Assembly: GCF_048773025.1 (NCBI RefSeq)
Contig: NC_133552.1
Span: 22,001,001 to 22,065,000 of the forward strand
Length of the DNA: 64,000 nucleotides
Reading direction: 5' to 3'
Source of the DNA: Camelus bactrianus
Taxonomy: Eukaryota > Chordata > Mammalia > Artiodactyla > Camelidae
This document shows, piece after piece, positions 33,461 through 45,829 of this stretch; the first letter of the stretch is position 1, and every line of letters begins with the position of its first letter. The translations under genes were made by a program, and so were the position numbers. The notes beneath the pieces are model-generated. The model made no database searches. It was not told where the DNA came from and saw only the letters and a list, made by a program, of their open reading frames with translations.

Positions 33461-36132
33461 GGCTAACCTGTGAGCTCGCAAGTAGGGTAAAAATCTCAGC
33501 TTCTTCAAAGTCCTTGCTAATGAGAAGATAAACACAACACAACTTGCGTGATCTTGGCCAATGCACCTGTTCACTGTGGGTCTGTTATTCCATATATTTT
33601 ATAAGAAATAGGATGGGAGTTAGAGCAGACTTCTGGTAAGACTCTTCAGAGTCTCAGGAGCTACGATTTGATGGGGCAACGTCTTCCTGCCTTGCTCAGC
33701 CACTGGAACAGGTATTCAGGAGATACTTGTTTAGGCTGTAACTCCTTTGGCTACTTCTTGGCATTTCACATTTTACTCTCCTCTGTCTCAATGCCTCATG
33801 CCTTCATTTCTAAGGCAGGAAGTAAATGGTAACTTCCATAGAGGAAGTTTGAGAAACCATCATTTTGGAAAGGACAATTACATCGTGTAATCTGTAGTTG
33901 AAGATACAGAGGGGGTTTTCAATCTCTAAGTTGATTAGTGATTTAAGGAAAACCTGTCTTTGCTGTGGGCTTCAGTACCCAGCAAGGCAAGGCAGATCTG
34001 CCCACCCTGGCTTGTCGAGGGGGGAGTGTCAGGGCAGCAGGAATCTGCATTTTATGCCTCAGCAAAGAAACAGAGAGACCAGGAAGCTAAGCAAAGGGCA
34101 CTCATTCAAGAGACTTAACTTTAGGTGCCTTGATTTGTTTCAAATATCAAATCTGTGATTTTTTTTTTTTTTTTTTTGTGGTCATGAAGGTGTTGCACTG
34201 GTGAACTTGGTTGCTAACAGTACTTTTCCATAAGGCCTAACTGGAGGGTCAAGGGCAGTGAGAGTCCCAGATGGGAACAGTGGTCAGGAGCCCTGCGGGT
34301 TTTGCAGGAGCACAGAGCTGTGATTGAGACACTTGCTCTTTGCACCTCAGACTGTACTTGAACTTAGATGCTCTCACTTGTGTACATGACAAGAGGTGAG
34401 GGGTCAGTGATGGAGAGGGCTTGATTGACAGGGTCTACAGGGGAGACAGAAACAGACTGCAAGAGGGAGCTGCTGCCCGGACAGGGGCAGCCCCAGTGCT
34501 GCTGACTCACTTCCCTTATCTCTGTGCTCAAGCCCTAGACCTCAAGGTCCGTGAATCCACACACTGTCTCATTGACTGCTCCTTTTCTAAATCACAGAGG
34601 AGCACTGGGTGCAAGGGACTTTTTCTGTCTCAAAGGCCAGTGCTAGGAAGAGCCCCCCCCCAGTCCCTCTTGTCCTTGTCCCGCAGTCCTCCACGCCAGA
34701 GCTCTTCGTGCATGTTTTCCAACCCAAGATGCTGCACAATTTTCATCAACGCTCTGATGCTCTTATCTAATCTCCAGGTGCTGCTGCTACCTTTCACATA
34801 GCATTCTTTTCCCCTGCGAGGTGCATTTTCTTCTGCATTTTTTCCAGCCGTCAATTCTCTAACTTAAAAAAAAAAAAAAGGAAGATCAGTTATCAAGGGA
34901 AACTGCTTTTTTGTTATTAAGACCCTGAACCACAAGGGTGTCTGATTAAATTAACCACAAGTTTCAGAGCACAAGCAGTACCCTGCTTAATCTTCAATTT
35001 TCTTATTCATACAGGAGTGATAGAAACAATTTTCTCCCTTCCTATTACATCGGGCTCCCCTGGCACAGGAGACACTTCCTCTTGCTGGCTCGGAAAAGGC
35101 GTGAGTCTCATAAACGGTAGTCAGGAGATCAGGGTAGTATATCTTTGAGGACATTTGTTACCTATAAAATAAGATATGAGAGGGAGGAGGAATATATTCT
35201 GGGTAGAAGCAAATATTTTATCTTTCCACCATCACATTTTCTTAGAGATACAATGTATCCAAGTATTCAGTACAGGAAAAGGGAGCATTCTATCTGCTTT
35301 TTCCCCCTCTTCTCTCCTCCCTTGGCTGTGTTTTACCTCACCTGTCTTATTTTTTTTATTTTAGTTCTGAGCCTCACTCTGTCCTTCCCTCTGATCCCCT
35401 TCTCTCTGAATTTATTCATCACGTAATCCATCGTGACCACGTGAGCAGTGCCGCTTCTCCGACTGCCTATAAAGTAAACCTCTTTGAGAAATCTCAGCAT
35501 GGTGACGGGTTGCATAAAGTAGATTCTGCCTGTCTGGAAGACTCTGGAAATGGTTGTATTCCACTTATTACCTTTTTCTGAAATGAAAATATCAAGATAG
35601 TTTATCTTGGAAATGCTCCTCTCCAGACTGTGAAGTTGAAAACTTAATAGTACTGTGAATTCAGTTTAAAATGACAGTCTACTTACTCAAGATACTCTCT
35701 CTCCAATCCTATACCTTGGAAATATACTCAATAATACTATATATTTTAGTATTGTTTGTATTACACTAATTTATTGAGGCCAAACTTGTAGTTGAGGGGC
35801 AGGAAGGTAGCGATGGGGGCAGAGGGAGAAAGAGAGAAAGAGAGAGAGAGAGAGATTACTTTTTAATGGGGTTACAATGTAAAAGTCTGCCAAAAGATAG
35901 AGGCGTTTCAGAGATGAGATTTGCTCTTTCGTTTCTGTCTTTATCTTGCTTGCGTGCACACTGCCCCAGTGAAGAAGCCATCTATCACTTTGATGATGCC
36001 ACTTTGTATCCTCTCACGCTAAAGCTTAAAGGTAGATTTAAGGCTGCTCACTTCTTTCTTCCCTCTCAGAGGCGTGGTCAGAAGGGCAAGCAAAAGTCGA
36101 GTCTATTTCTTACAGCTGTTCCTTGCGGACAC
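33461..36132. other. Unassigned sequence
   Basis: No gene or named repeat recognised. Contains a T run at about 34160-34177, an A run near 34868 and a (GA)n tract at about 35825-35856. Confidence 0.35.
35825..35856. repeat. (GA)n microsatellite, impure
   Basis: gagaaagagagaaagagagagagagagag-type purine tract. H-DNA-forming class of sequence. Confidence 0.9.
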
Positions 36133-36353
36133 CAGCGATTCTCATCTGGGCCCGATTCCCTCTGACTCTCGAAGGGTCTTTGGTGGTGTCTGGTGACGTT
36201 TTTGGTTGTCACAGTGTGTGCGGGGGCTGTTACTGGCACCTCGCTGGTGGAGAATGGAGAGGTTACTTAACAGCTTACAGTGTACGGTATGGTTCCCACA
36301 GTAAAGAATCATCTGGGTCCCAAGGTCATTGGTGCTGAGGTCAAGAGGGCCTG
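36133..36353 (+). mobile_element. MER20-type hAT-Charlie element
   Basis: 'gtgtctggtgacgtttttggttgtcaca', 'gttactggcacctcgctgg', 'ttaacagcttacagtgta' and 'aaagaatcatctgggtcccaaggtcattggtgctgagg' match MER20 end to end. Target-site duplication not discernible. Confidence 0.85.
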
Positions 36354-36673
36354 ATTTACACTAACCAGACTCAGAAGCCACTGATGAAGGTGGGTGATGT
36401 CGAAGAGAAGACAGGAGGGAAATAAAAATAAATTGGGGAATTACCTCAGGCCCCATATCCCTCTTCATGTACGTCATCTCTTTCACTGACTCCTCCTAAA
36501 ACTGCCAGTAAATAAGTATAATTGTTCTTGCTTTTATTTTTTTCTTCTGTCAAAGGAGGACTCTAAGATCTACAGAAGTTATATGATATGCATTAAGTCA
36601 CTCGACTCCCCAAATATGGTTCTAAAGCCCATGATTTTCCTCTTTCCCCTCATTAGGAGCAGGGAGGTAATTA

Positions 36674-36993
36674 CAATAGTTCCCCCTTATCCGCAGGAAC
36701 ACGTCCCAAGACCCACAGTGGATGCCTGAAACTGTGGATAGTACTGAGTCCTATATATCCTGTGTTCTTCCTGTTCTAACAGGAGGGTCGTGTATGGATA
36801 TGTGGATTGATTCATGATCCTGGTGGGGTAGAGCAGGAGGGCAAGAGATTTCATCACGTCACTCAGAACCACATGAAATTTCACACTTATGGATTGTTTA
36901 TTTCTGGAATTTTTCATTTAATATTATTGGACTGCACTTGACCTCAGGCGATTGAAACTGGAAAGTGAAACCACAGATAAAGGGTGACTACTG
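36674..36993. mobile_element. Tigger-family MITE (MER2-like)
   Basis: The left end caatagttcccccttatccg and right end ataaagggtgactactg are inverted repeats. TA dinucleotides flank it (36672-36673, 36994-36995), as for Tc1/mariner insertion. Internal 'caagacccacagtggatgcctgaaactgtgg' is diagnostic of this family. Confidence 0.88.
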
Positions 36994-36995
36994 TA

Positions 36996-38536
36996 GTTCA
37001 CTGAGATCTCAGACTGGAAAGAATGGAAGCTGGACTGATAAGTTTTATTACTAGATTTATACATAGGGTGTTCATATTTATATCAAATAACCAGATGACT
37101 ATGCACTTCTGGGGTGGTTTTAACTTTAAGTACTTGGAAGTCTTTTATTTCTATCCTGATGCTTTATTTGGAAAAATATGGCCATTCCTCTTTTTCTATT
37201 TTCTTAAAAATCATACTTAAGAAACTTCACTAATCACATAGACCTTGGGTTATGGTATGTGATCTATTACAGAAAGTGTCTTGACAAAGGACAGTGTGAC
37301 ATTGGTCATGAGCTAAAAACACAGAGATGACAGATACTCCAGACTGAGGACTTAAGCCAGGTAAAAATAAGTTCCTGAACTGAAAGTTATTGGACATAAA
37401 ATGTCTTATCAAAAGAACTAGATCACCTTTTTCTCTGGCTATCTTGAAGAAGAAAATAGATTTTCACTCATTGGAACAATTTAGTACTTTATTCCATGAA
37501 TGGCCTTATAGTGAATTAGTTTTCCTGTTTATGGTCACATTTTTTTTTTAATAAAAAAAAAAGAGTGGGGTAAAAAATTTTCAGTTAAAATCCAGCCTCT
37601 TTGGGAACAATTAAGCACTAAATGGAAAATGATAATGGAAAATCATTCCTTCTCAATGACCTCTGACATTCTAAAACAGAGTCCTTAGGACTAGGGACTG
37701 GGCATTTATGTTTTCTATATGAACCACAGATTTTATTTTCATAAACACAATACTTTAAATGTAGTCCTACTTCATAATTACATCTTGTTGATGATGATCA
37801 CCTTGGTGGTTGCCCATCCTACCTGCTCTTGGGCCAACACGGATCCCAATTCCAATCTACATTTGTAGATTTTTTAAAAGAGTTGTTTCCCCAAAAGCTG
37901 TAAGTAGGCATGGCTGTGAATAACTTTTTAAAGCATCAAGCTATTGCTATAAGAAAATAGTACAAGTGTTTCATAATACAGATATTCAACCTCTCTGAGT
38001 CTCAGGTTCTCAACCTGGAAAAATGGAGACAACAATAAATTCCTCACTTCTTTTATAAATTTAAGGATAAAATGAGGTAATACATAAAAGTACACAATAC
38101 ACTGAAAAATTGTAAGGTTATTATTGGTGTATTTTTTGAAAATATTTGACTCTTTCTTATTTTTCTTATCTTAGACAACTTGAGTCTTTTGAGTTTTTCA
38201 CTTTTAGTTCTGAAGAGTCATTCTAAATCTGTATGTTTTTTAAACAAAATTTCTTATCTGCTGCAGGAATCCCTCTACAACAGACTTCAAACTCTAAGTA
38301 CACAGGCTTCATCAGGTCCATGGACACCTGTTGTTTAACTCACTTAATTATCAGAAAAAAATTTTAAAAAATCAATTGCCAATATTTAAAAATAAAGAGA
38401 TTTCTTATCAAAATTTAACATTCTTATTTAGATTGAGAAACCAAAATACTTAACTTGTGTACCCTCAGGATAGCAATCATCTCCAACCGAATAATCTTAT
38501 CTAGATCTTATAGGCAAGTGAATTTGTCACCCATAT
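36996..38536. other. Unassigned sequence
   Basis: AT-rich, no gene or named repeat recognised. Confidence 0.35.
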
Positions 38537-38544
38537 TCTACAAC

Positions 38545-38728
38545 GGAGACTCTCAAAGTGTGGCCCAGGATGGGCTGAATTTGCATCACTTGGGAATTTG
38601 TTAGAAATGTAAATTTTAGGGCCTCATTCCAGACCTAATGAATCAGAAACTCAGGAGCTAAGGCCCAGCAGACTTACATTAAGACTTCTTGGGGATTTGA
38701 ATATACCCTAGAGTTTGAGATCCACTGC
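38545..38728 (+). mobile_element. MER5A-type hAT-Charlie element
   Basis: 'gactctcaaagtgtggcccagg', 'gcatcacttgggaatttgttagaaatg' and 'ccagacctaatgaatcagaaactc' match MER5A, ending 'agtttgagatccactgc'. An 8-bp target duplication tctacaac (38537-38544) and tctacaat (38729-38736) differs at one base. Confidence 0.92.
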
Positions 38729-38736
38729 TCTACAAT

Positions 38737-40311
38737 ATGCCAGTCGTGGACAAAGAATGTCACCTGCCATTTCAGTAAACAAAGGGTGTTGTGGTCATTC
38801 AAGCCATCAGCCACTGCAGCCACCCCCAAGGGTACACCCTGAGGATGGAGAAAAATAGGATACTGGCCCTAGATAGTTAAGGTGCACATCGAAGGAATAA
38901 TTTCTGTAAGCCCAGACTCTTGCATCTTCCCATAGATAGAAAAGTGCTAAATTCACTAACTTGAGGTGTTTAATTTTCTTTAGTTAGCAGTAATTTTTTG
39001 ATGTTCGACTACCTGCTTTTTAGTTTTTGTAAAAATTCCTATCTATCCTGGCCCCTCCCTTACCTCTTTGAGTCCATCAGAGATATCTGGGAGGCTGTAC
39101 CTCGGGATTAAATTCTCAGTAAGTACACCAAGTAAAACAGAATTTTCAGCTTTTAGGTTTTCAGTCGATACAGTCTAATGATCTGATGCCTTCTTTCTGT
39201 ACTGATCTGCCGTTAAGTAATTCACTTTTGCCTCTAATTGTCTTAGAGTTCTTCCTTTCACTGAGCCACATTTTATTTTCCTGTCCCTTTTACCATTGTT
39301 GTTTTTTCCTTGCCTTTCTCTTTTTGGACCCAAGATGACTGAGGAAAACAGTGTCCTTGTGGTCCTTAGCATTTTCAATAAACATCAGCAAATTGTGATG
39401 ACTAGCCCTCCTGACCCCAAGCTGATAGAGCCCCTGTCATTCTCTGAAGCCATCCTTATCTTACTCCTGTCAGTCAAGCACATCCTTAAAAAACCTCAAC
39501 TCTTCCTCTTACAAAACTAAGCAATGGTAAGCAACCCCAGAAGGAATGCAAATCTGTGTACTTTTATTTTGACATCTCTTCCAACATTGATTAGATAATT
39601 TCTGATCTGTTTTATTGTGTTGTACTAGAGTGTGAAAATTTCTAAAGATTACTCTCCACTGGTGTTCCCTCCTTGAGGGAAAATTCATAGTATAAGAACT
39701 AACTGTTATCATATGAAACCAATATTCCTGTGAGATTTGTAAATTAAATTTTCTTTCCAACTTTTGTTTAATATATTCAGTGTCACCTTGTAAGGCAACT
39801 GAGATAATTTTGTGTATCCTATCAATGTGTTTCTTGTTTGACATCTGTGTTTGTTTATATAGCTTTCAGAAGTGGAGAATTCTGTCGCCAATTAATGTTG
39901 ATGGTTTGAGTTAGAGAGAAGAGAGTAGGCTTATAAATGAAAGTTTTTGTTTTTAAGTTGTGTTTTATTGTAGCTGAGTGTTTTCCAAATGAATTTTCGC
40001 TGACTTCACTGAACACTTCAATTGGGTAATAGAATCACAGGCTTTCAGAGACGTGGGGCACGAATATAATATTTATTTATAGGAATTCCTCTGTCATTGA
40101 ATAGGGAGACAACTGAAATACATTAAGGAAATATCTTTAAGTAATTGACCAGGTATCTATTTCCCTGTGAAGGAGAAATCTTGAGCTAAAGCAGCTGCTC
40201 AAATAACTTTAACAAGAACATTGTTAAGGATATTGCTTATCAAAACAGGAATTTCTGATTTCTGATCTTCCAGATTGGCTGAAGAATCTCCTAGGGACCT
40301 TATTAAAAACA
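38737..40311. other. Unassigned sequence
   Basis: No named repeat. A 74-codon open stretch at 39296-39520 reads like 'KMTEENSVLVVLSIFNKH' but matches nothing I know. Confidence 0.35.
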
Positions 40312-40318
40312 TTAATTC

Positions 40319-40414
40319 GGGGAGAGGGTAATAGTTCAGCAGTAGGGCACATGCTTAGCACGCATGAGGTCCTCAGTTCAATCCCCAGTATCTCCTCTAA
40401 AAACAAAACAAACT
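40319..40414 (+). mobile_element. vic-1-type SINE, short
   Basis: A-box region (aatagttcagcagtagg) and B box (ggtcctcagttcaatcccc) with a shortened A-rich tail. Possible 7-bp flanking repeats ttaattc and ctaattc. More diverged in the boxes than other copies. Confidence 0.85.
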
Positions 40415-40419
40415 ACTAA

Positions 40420-41755
40420 TTCAGTAACTTTGTGGTGGGGACTAGGAAGATGTATTTTACAAATCTTCCCAGCTGATTATTAATATGTAGCTGGGTTTGA
40501 GACCCGCCATTTTACTCTGGCTTTATTTAGCATCCTTCCCATTATTTTTTCATGCTGGTATCTCTCTTTTCACTTAATTTATATTGTATGGTATTTTAAA
40601 GTATTTTTGAAGTCATAATAAATCTCTTTTAGTAGAAGGCATAGTGAAAAAATACAGTAACTATAGCAAAAAGCTGTCACGCAGGTCATTAATGAAGTTA
40701 TTTTAGGAAGTGTTACTTAGTAATCCTGAATTAATCTGCTAAACTTAGTACTCTGTTTGCTATATGCGGTGCTTCTGTGATGGTGAACCAAGTTAGGGAG
40801 AGGAACCAGGTCATATTGTATCTGGAATTACAGATTCTCTCTCCCACTTTAAGGATTTTACAGTGCACATTACAGCTTAAAAACTGAAAAGACCTGCAAT
40901 AAAGACATTTAAAAAGTCTTTAACCCAGCACTTTGTAAACTTCTGCAAAATCGAGCCTTCCCTCCCTCCCCCAGAACACATGTTAACATTTCCAGAATGG
41001 TATTTTATTTGGGAACTAGTGTATTAATTGCTATGTTTGCAAGCAGTGACTGTCGATATGGATGAAACAAGGAAAGCTGTCGTGATGGGTGAGTGGGAAT
41101 GATCAGACACTGCTGGTAGAAATACACGGAGCTAAGTGGGGAAACTTTAGGAAAAGTGTGCTTGTTATTTGGCACTTGTGAAGAAATAGATATAATGAGG
41201 AGAAGAAAAAGTCTGTAGAATATTTGTATACTTGCAGTTGCAGAGGAGGATGCATTAGAAACACACATTTGAAGTACATCCAGGCAAAGCTGAGATCCTA
41301 ACTGACCTGAACTATGGTTCCATCTTTTGGGTGTTTGTGGCACTATATTAAGATGTCCTACAAATAAAGTAAGTATTTGTTTGAAGTGGAGCAACATCCA
41401 GTGATGGAAAGAGTGGGAAATGGGGTCCGGGGAGAGCTTGGGTGAGTTTATATGTCAGATAGAGGTAAAGTCGTGAAGGGAAGAATTTGTGTCTATATGA
41501 AAGAATAAGCTTGCCTTGAGGGCATGGGATCCCCCTAGTTTTTGCAGACAAGTTGATAACCTTCATCAGAGCATCAATCAACTAAATGTTTTGTGTATCC
41601 ACTATGTTACTTTTCCCATCTATATTGCCAGGGGCAATGGGGAGAAATAGTTTTATTCTAGGGAGCTTTTGCTCCATTGAAGGAAAAGCTTTATGTGACA
41701 GTCTATTAATTGGTCACTTAGTCACTGCAACTCACAGTCTACTTTAAATCGTGTT
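40420..41755. other. Unassigned sequence
   Basis: No gene recognised. The 130-codon minus-strand open stretch 41397-41005 has no domain-like features. Confidence 0.35.
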
Positions 41756-41771
41756 AGACATTACCCTTGTC

Positions 41772-41868
41772 AGAGGAGGGGTTATAGCTCAGTGATAGAG
41801 CACCTGCTTATCATACATGAGGTCATGGGTTCAATCCACAATACCTCTATTAAAAAAAAATTAAAACA
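41772..41868 (+). mobile_element. vic-1-type SINE with perfect 16-bp duplication
   Basis: A box (tatagctcagtgatagag) and B box (ggtcatgggttcaatcc) with a short A-rich tail. Perfect 16-bp target-site duplications agacattacccttgtc at 41756-41771 and 41869-41884 indicate an unrearranged insertion. Confidence 0.94.
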
Positions 41869-41884
41869 AGACATTACCCTTGTC

Positions 41885-42779
41885 TTTAAATGAATAAAAA
41901 TTAAAAAGGAGTGATGAGAAACCTTCTCAATACAATTCAGTTTGAAAACACCTAATATGTGAAGGTATATCCCAAATTACCCGTGCAAGTAAACCTTGAG
42001 TCCAGCATCTAAGTTATTTAGAATGGACCTAATGAGAGATGGGCATGAGCTTAGAAGGCCCAACACAGTCTGTCCACCAGGAAACTGTTCACGGGAGGGA
42101 CTCAATAGTTATTGTAAGAAGATGCTATATTCTTGTCATGTCAATAAGAGCAAGACCAATCAATGCAAATTCTGAGGTCCAAAGAAGTGAGCGGGCTGAA
42201 ATAATACTAATAATCATTTGCAAGGCAAGTTATGCTAGTAACATCTCAAGAAAGTAGGTTCCATGATTTCTATTTCATCATTAAATTGATCACCTAAATG
42301 TGTTCTCCTTTCTGAGTGGCCATGTTTATTAACTGGGAATCTTCTCTGTTAATGTTTCATTTCCAGTTGAGAAAATCTATCTCTTTTGATATCTCTTTAT
42401 CAATGTATCTCATTGTTAAATTAATTTAAATTTCTGGAAAATCATCCAGGTTGTATTTTTTTTTTTATGTGAACATCTGCTTTTGCTTCTATTGGGCATG
42501 GAATTCTTTATAACAAAGAGTTTTAGTTTTGTATTTTCATTTATTAATTTATTCAGCATAAAGTTTTCAGGATATGTGATGGGAAACTTATACCACAAGA
42601 AATAACTATTTTTCTTCTTTTCTCATTTCCTTATCTTCTACTTTATATTTCAAATGTTGCCAATGATACTTTACACTATTTTGGTGTTTATCTCTCATGA
42701 TTTGGGAAGAGTGGAGATTTAACATAATATTTAGGTGGATCAAAGAAAATGTTTCTGATTTCTTTCTTCTTTTTGGTGA
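41885..42779. other. Unassigned sequence
   Basis: No named repeat or gene recognised. Confidence 0.35.
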
Positions 42780-43425
42780 GAACATTTAAGTTCTACTGTC
42801 TTAGCGAATTTCAATTGTACCAAACTGTCATCAGCTATAGTCACCATGTTATACATTAGATACTCGGAATTATTAGTCTTATACATGGAAGTGTGGACCC
42901 TTTTGCCACCTCTTCCTATTTCCCCCACCTCCAGGCCCTGGAAACCACTTTTCTAGTCTTTGTTTCTATGAGTTAGCCCTTTTCCCCATTAGATTCCACA
43001 GCAAGTAAGATCATATGGTATTTGTCTTTCTCTGTCTGGCTTAATTCACTTGGCAAAATTTCCTTTTGTCGTTGCAGCAAATGACAGGATTTCCTTCTTC
43101 TTTTTTTTTTTTAAGGCTGCATAATGTTTCATTATACTTTATCCATTTACATTTTCTTTACCTATTTTCTTTATCCATTCATCCATTGAAAGACATTTAC
43201 ATTGTTTTCACACTTTGGCTATTGTGAATAATGCAGTTATGAACTTGGGAGTACAGATCTCCCTTTGAGATATGATTTGATTTCTTTTGAATGTATACAC
43301 AGATGTGAGATTGATAGATTATAGGACAGTTTTACTTTTAGTTTCTTGAGGAACCTCCATACTGTTTTCCAAAGTGGGTGTGCCAGTTTACATTCCTGTC
43401 AACAGTGTACAGGGGTTCCCATTTT
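42780..43425 (-). mobile_element. L1M 3' UTR and ORF2 C-terminus fragment
   Basis: 'gaaaccacttttctagtctttgtttctatgag', 'atcatatggtatttgtctttctctgtctggctt', 'ggctattgtgaataatgcagttatgaac' and 'ggaacctccatactgttttccaaagtgg' match reverse L1 3' sequence. Old and 5' truncated. Confidence 0.88.
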
Positions 43426-43879
43426 TGAAGAGTAACTTAACTTTGCCTTCATGGTGTAGCTCAAAGATGGTGCTGCCTAACACCGCCTGTTCAAACTGAC
43501 TCTCACCTGGAGTGAAATTTGCACAATTAGAATTAGTGGCATCTATTGATGGACTCATTGGAGTAACCATACATCTGATTTAGAGCTGAAAGTGCCAAAA
43601 ACTATTGGCTATCTCATAATACAGGGAAAAACTTTCCATGTCAAAATGGGAAAATTTTGAATCTTAGTATTACAGATCCAGTTATCACATTAGAAAAGAG
43701 ATCCAATTACCATTCCATTCAACTTTTTTATAACAAAGGTAATGAAATAGAGGCCCAGAGAACGTTAAGTGTGCTGTGCAAAGCTGTACTCATTGGAATA
43801 ACTTAGCTTTTAAAATCTATTGATCGAATATGTTTTAATATTTTTCTGTTTTGCAAAGTATTTTGCTGAAGCACATTGT

Positions 43880-44345
43880 TTCAGCCTGTAGAGTATTCCA
43901 TTATATGGATGTGCCCTAATTAAACTGAATATCTATTTGGTGCATTAATTTATATTCTTATATTCACTTCTATAAATCCTGCGATAAGTATCCTTACACA
44001 TAAATCTTTGTGCACATATTTATCACTCCTTAGGATCAGTTTCAAGAAAAGGGATTTCTGGATCAAGGGATGTACACATTATTGAACGGCGTAATCTCAG
44101 TTGCCAAAGGGTCCCCTAGAGAGGTCTTACCAGTTTCCAATCCTCAGTCACGGATGAAACCGCCTATTTCCTGCACCCTCATCCACAATGGATATTTTCA
44201 TTAACAAATACAGTGGAAATGGAGTCTTGTCTTAACTGACATTACTTTGTTCATTAGCAAGGCTGAGCTTTTTTTCCCCTAATTTTATTGGCAATTGTAT
44301 TTTCTTTATGCATTTTTAACATCCTTTCCCTACTTTTTTATTGGA
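43880..44345 (-). repeat. Old L1M fragment
   Basis: 'tagagtattccattatatggatgtgccctaatt', 'gatcagtttcaagaaaagggatttctggatcaaggg' and 'attggcaattgtattttctttatgcattt' fit a diverged reverse L1M ORF2 3' region. Confidence 0.6.
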
Positions 44346-45344
44346 GTTTATATTTTACTGTTTTGTAGACATTTTAAGACAATGAAATAGAGCCCACAAA
44401 ACAATCCCTTAATACACGGTAGGTGTTGTTATTATTACTGATATTGTCCCTGTTTTCTTGTGGTCCTTGGTATTATTGTGTCTGCTGCTAGATGTCTTAG
44501 ACTTAGGAAAAGATTATAAAGGGAATGCTGCCTGGGGTCAAATAGCCCGTGCTAGGAAAAATGCCTCTATTTCACTGGGAAAAATTCACCAAAACATATC
44601 CCAGTTATGCTGTTGATTTTACAGTCTTTCATCTGCATCCTTCCACCAGGCTCTTTTCTCCCTGGAATAAAGTCAAATGTGATTTATGCCTCAGGCACAT
44701 ATATAACGGCATGCAAACCACTCCTCGTCTTTAGTTTCTTCTCAAACTAGGCACTGAGGCTGTTTCTTTTCTTGGAAATGATGGCAATTGACCTCAGAGA
44801 ATACATAAATTGCAAAGTGCCTCCTTTTTCAATCTAGCATTTTACGTGATTCCTTGCTTTCCCTCTAGAAAGTACAAAATGACACTTCCTAAAATGGAAT
44901 CTGTGTAGCAGATTTTTTATCTTTTTAAATATTTAGCAGTACACAGTGTTTACTTTTTATGTTTCATGCCTGAATATTGTGTTTTATAGAAGACTATCAT
45001 AGGGTTTCCTTTTTCATTTTTATAGTAGGCCTTTTATGGTGGGCTTGTGTTTACTCATCTGCCCGCTGCTGCGTTTGAACTCTTCCCCTGCAGCCGAAGC
45101 AGCATTTCTGATTGGTCATCACCTCATGGAGCCTTCAGTGAGGAGGGCTGGGAGGTGACTGGGGGATGTTTGGAATAATCCGTTGTGAGTGGCAATTGAA
45201 AGAAATATATATCTGGTTCTTTTGCTTGGTTGTTGTAGAACTTTTTGCCTCCACAAGTGAGTTAATATACATAACTTGATGAACACAGTTCCTGACACAT
45301 ACTAGATACTCCCCAAAATATTAGTTGTATTCTCTGTGAATCAG
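44346..45344. other. Unassigned sequence
   Basis: No gene or named repeat recognised. Confidence 0.35.
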
Positions 45345-45825
45345 AGTTCTCTAGAAAAATAGAACCAAGTGGATACCCCCCTCCCCGCCCCACTCCACAC
45401 ACACACATAAATGTAAAGAGACGTATTTTAAAGAACTGGGAACTGGCTTAGGATTGTTGGGGCTAGCAAGTTTGGGACAGGTCACCAGGCTAGAAACTCA
45501 AGTCAGTTGATGTTACACTCCTGAGTCCAAAATCTGTAGGGCAGGCATTAGATGGAAACTCAGACAGGATTTCTGGGTTACAGTCTTGAGGCAGAATTCC
45601 TTCTCCACCAGGACACCTAGTTTTTGTCCATAAGGTCTTCAGCTAATTAGATGAGGCTCAACCATATCATTCAAGGTAATCCCTTTTTACTGACAGTCAA
45701 CTGATTTGGGATGTTAATCACATCTACCAAATAACTTACAGTAACATCTAGACTAGTGTTTGACCAAATAGGTGAGCACCACAGCCTTGCCAAGTTGACA
45801 CGTGAAATTAACCATCATACCTTCC
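45345..45825 (-). mobile_element. Ancient LTR-like interspersed repeat, name uncertain
   Basis: On the minus strand it starts TGGTTAATTTCACGTGTCAAC, continues with a 'TTTGGTCAAACACTAGTCTAG' segment and ends near 'GGTTCTATTTTTCTAGAGAAC'. I remember this arrangement as a common placental interspersed repeat, probably an LTR. The family is not certain. A short CA-rich tract at about 45395-45408 lies inside. Confidence 0.5.
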
Positions 45826-45829
45826 TTTC

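Noticed and set aside
33026-33574. 182-codon open frame on the minus strand, the longest in the window
   Set aside because: It lies antisense across the second ERV's envelope and LTR remnant, has no domain-like features, and is best explained as an antisense by-product.
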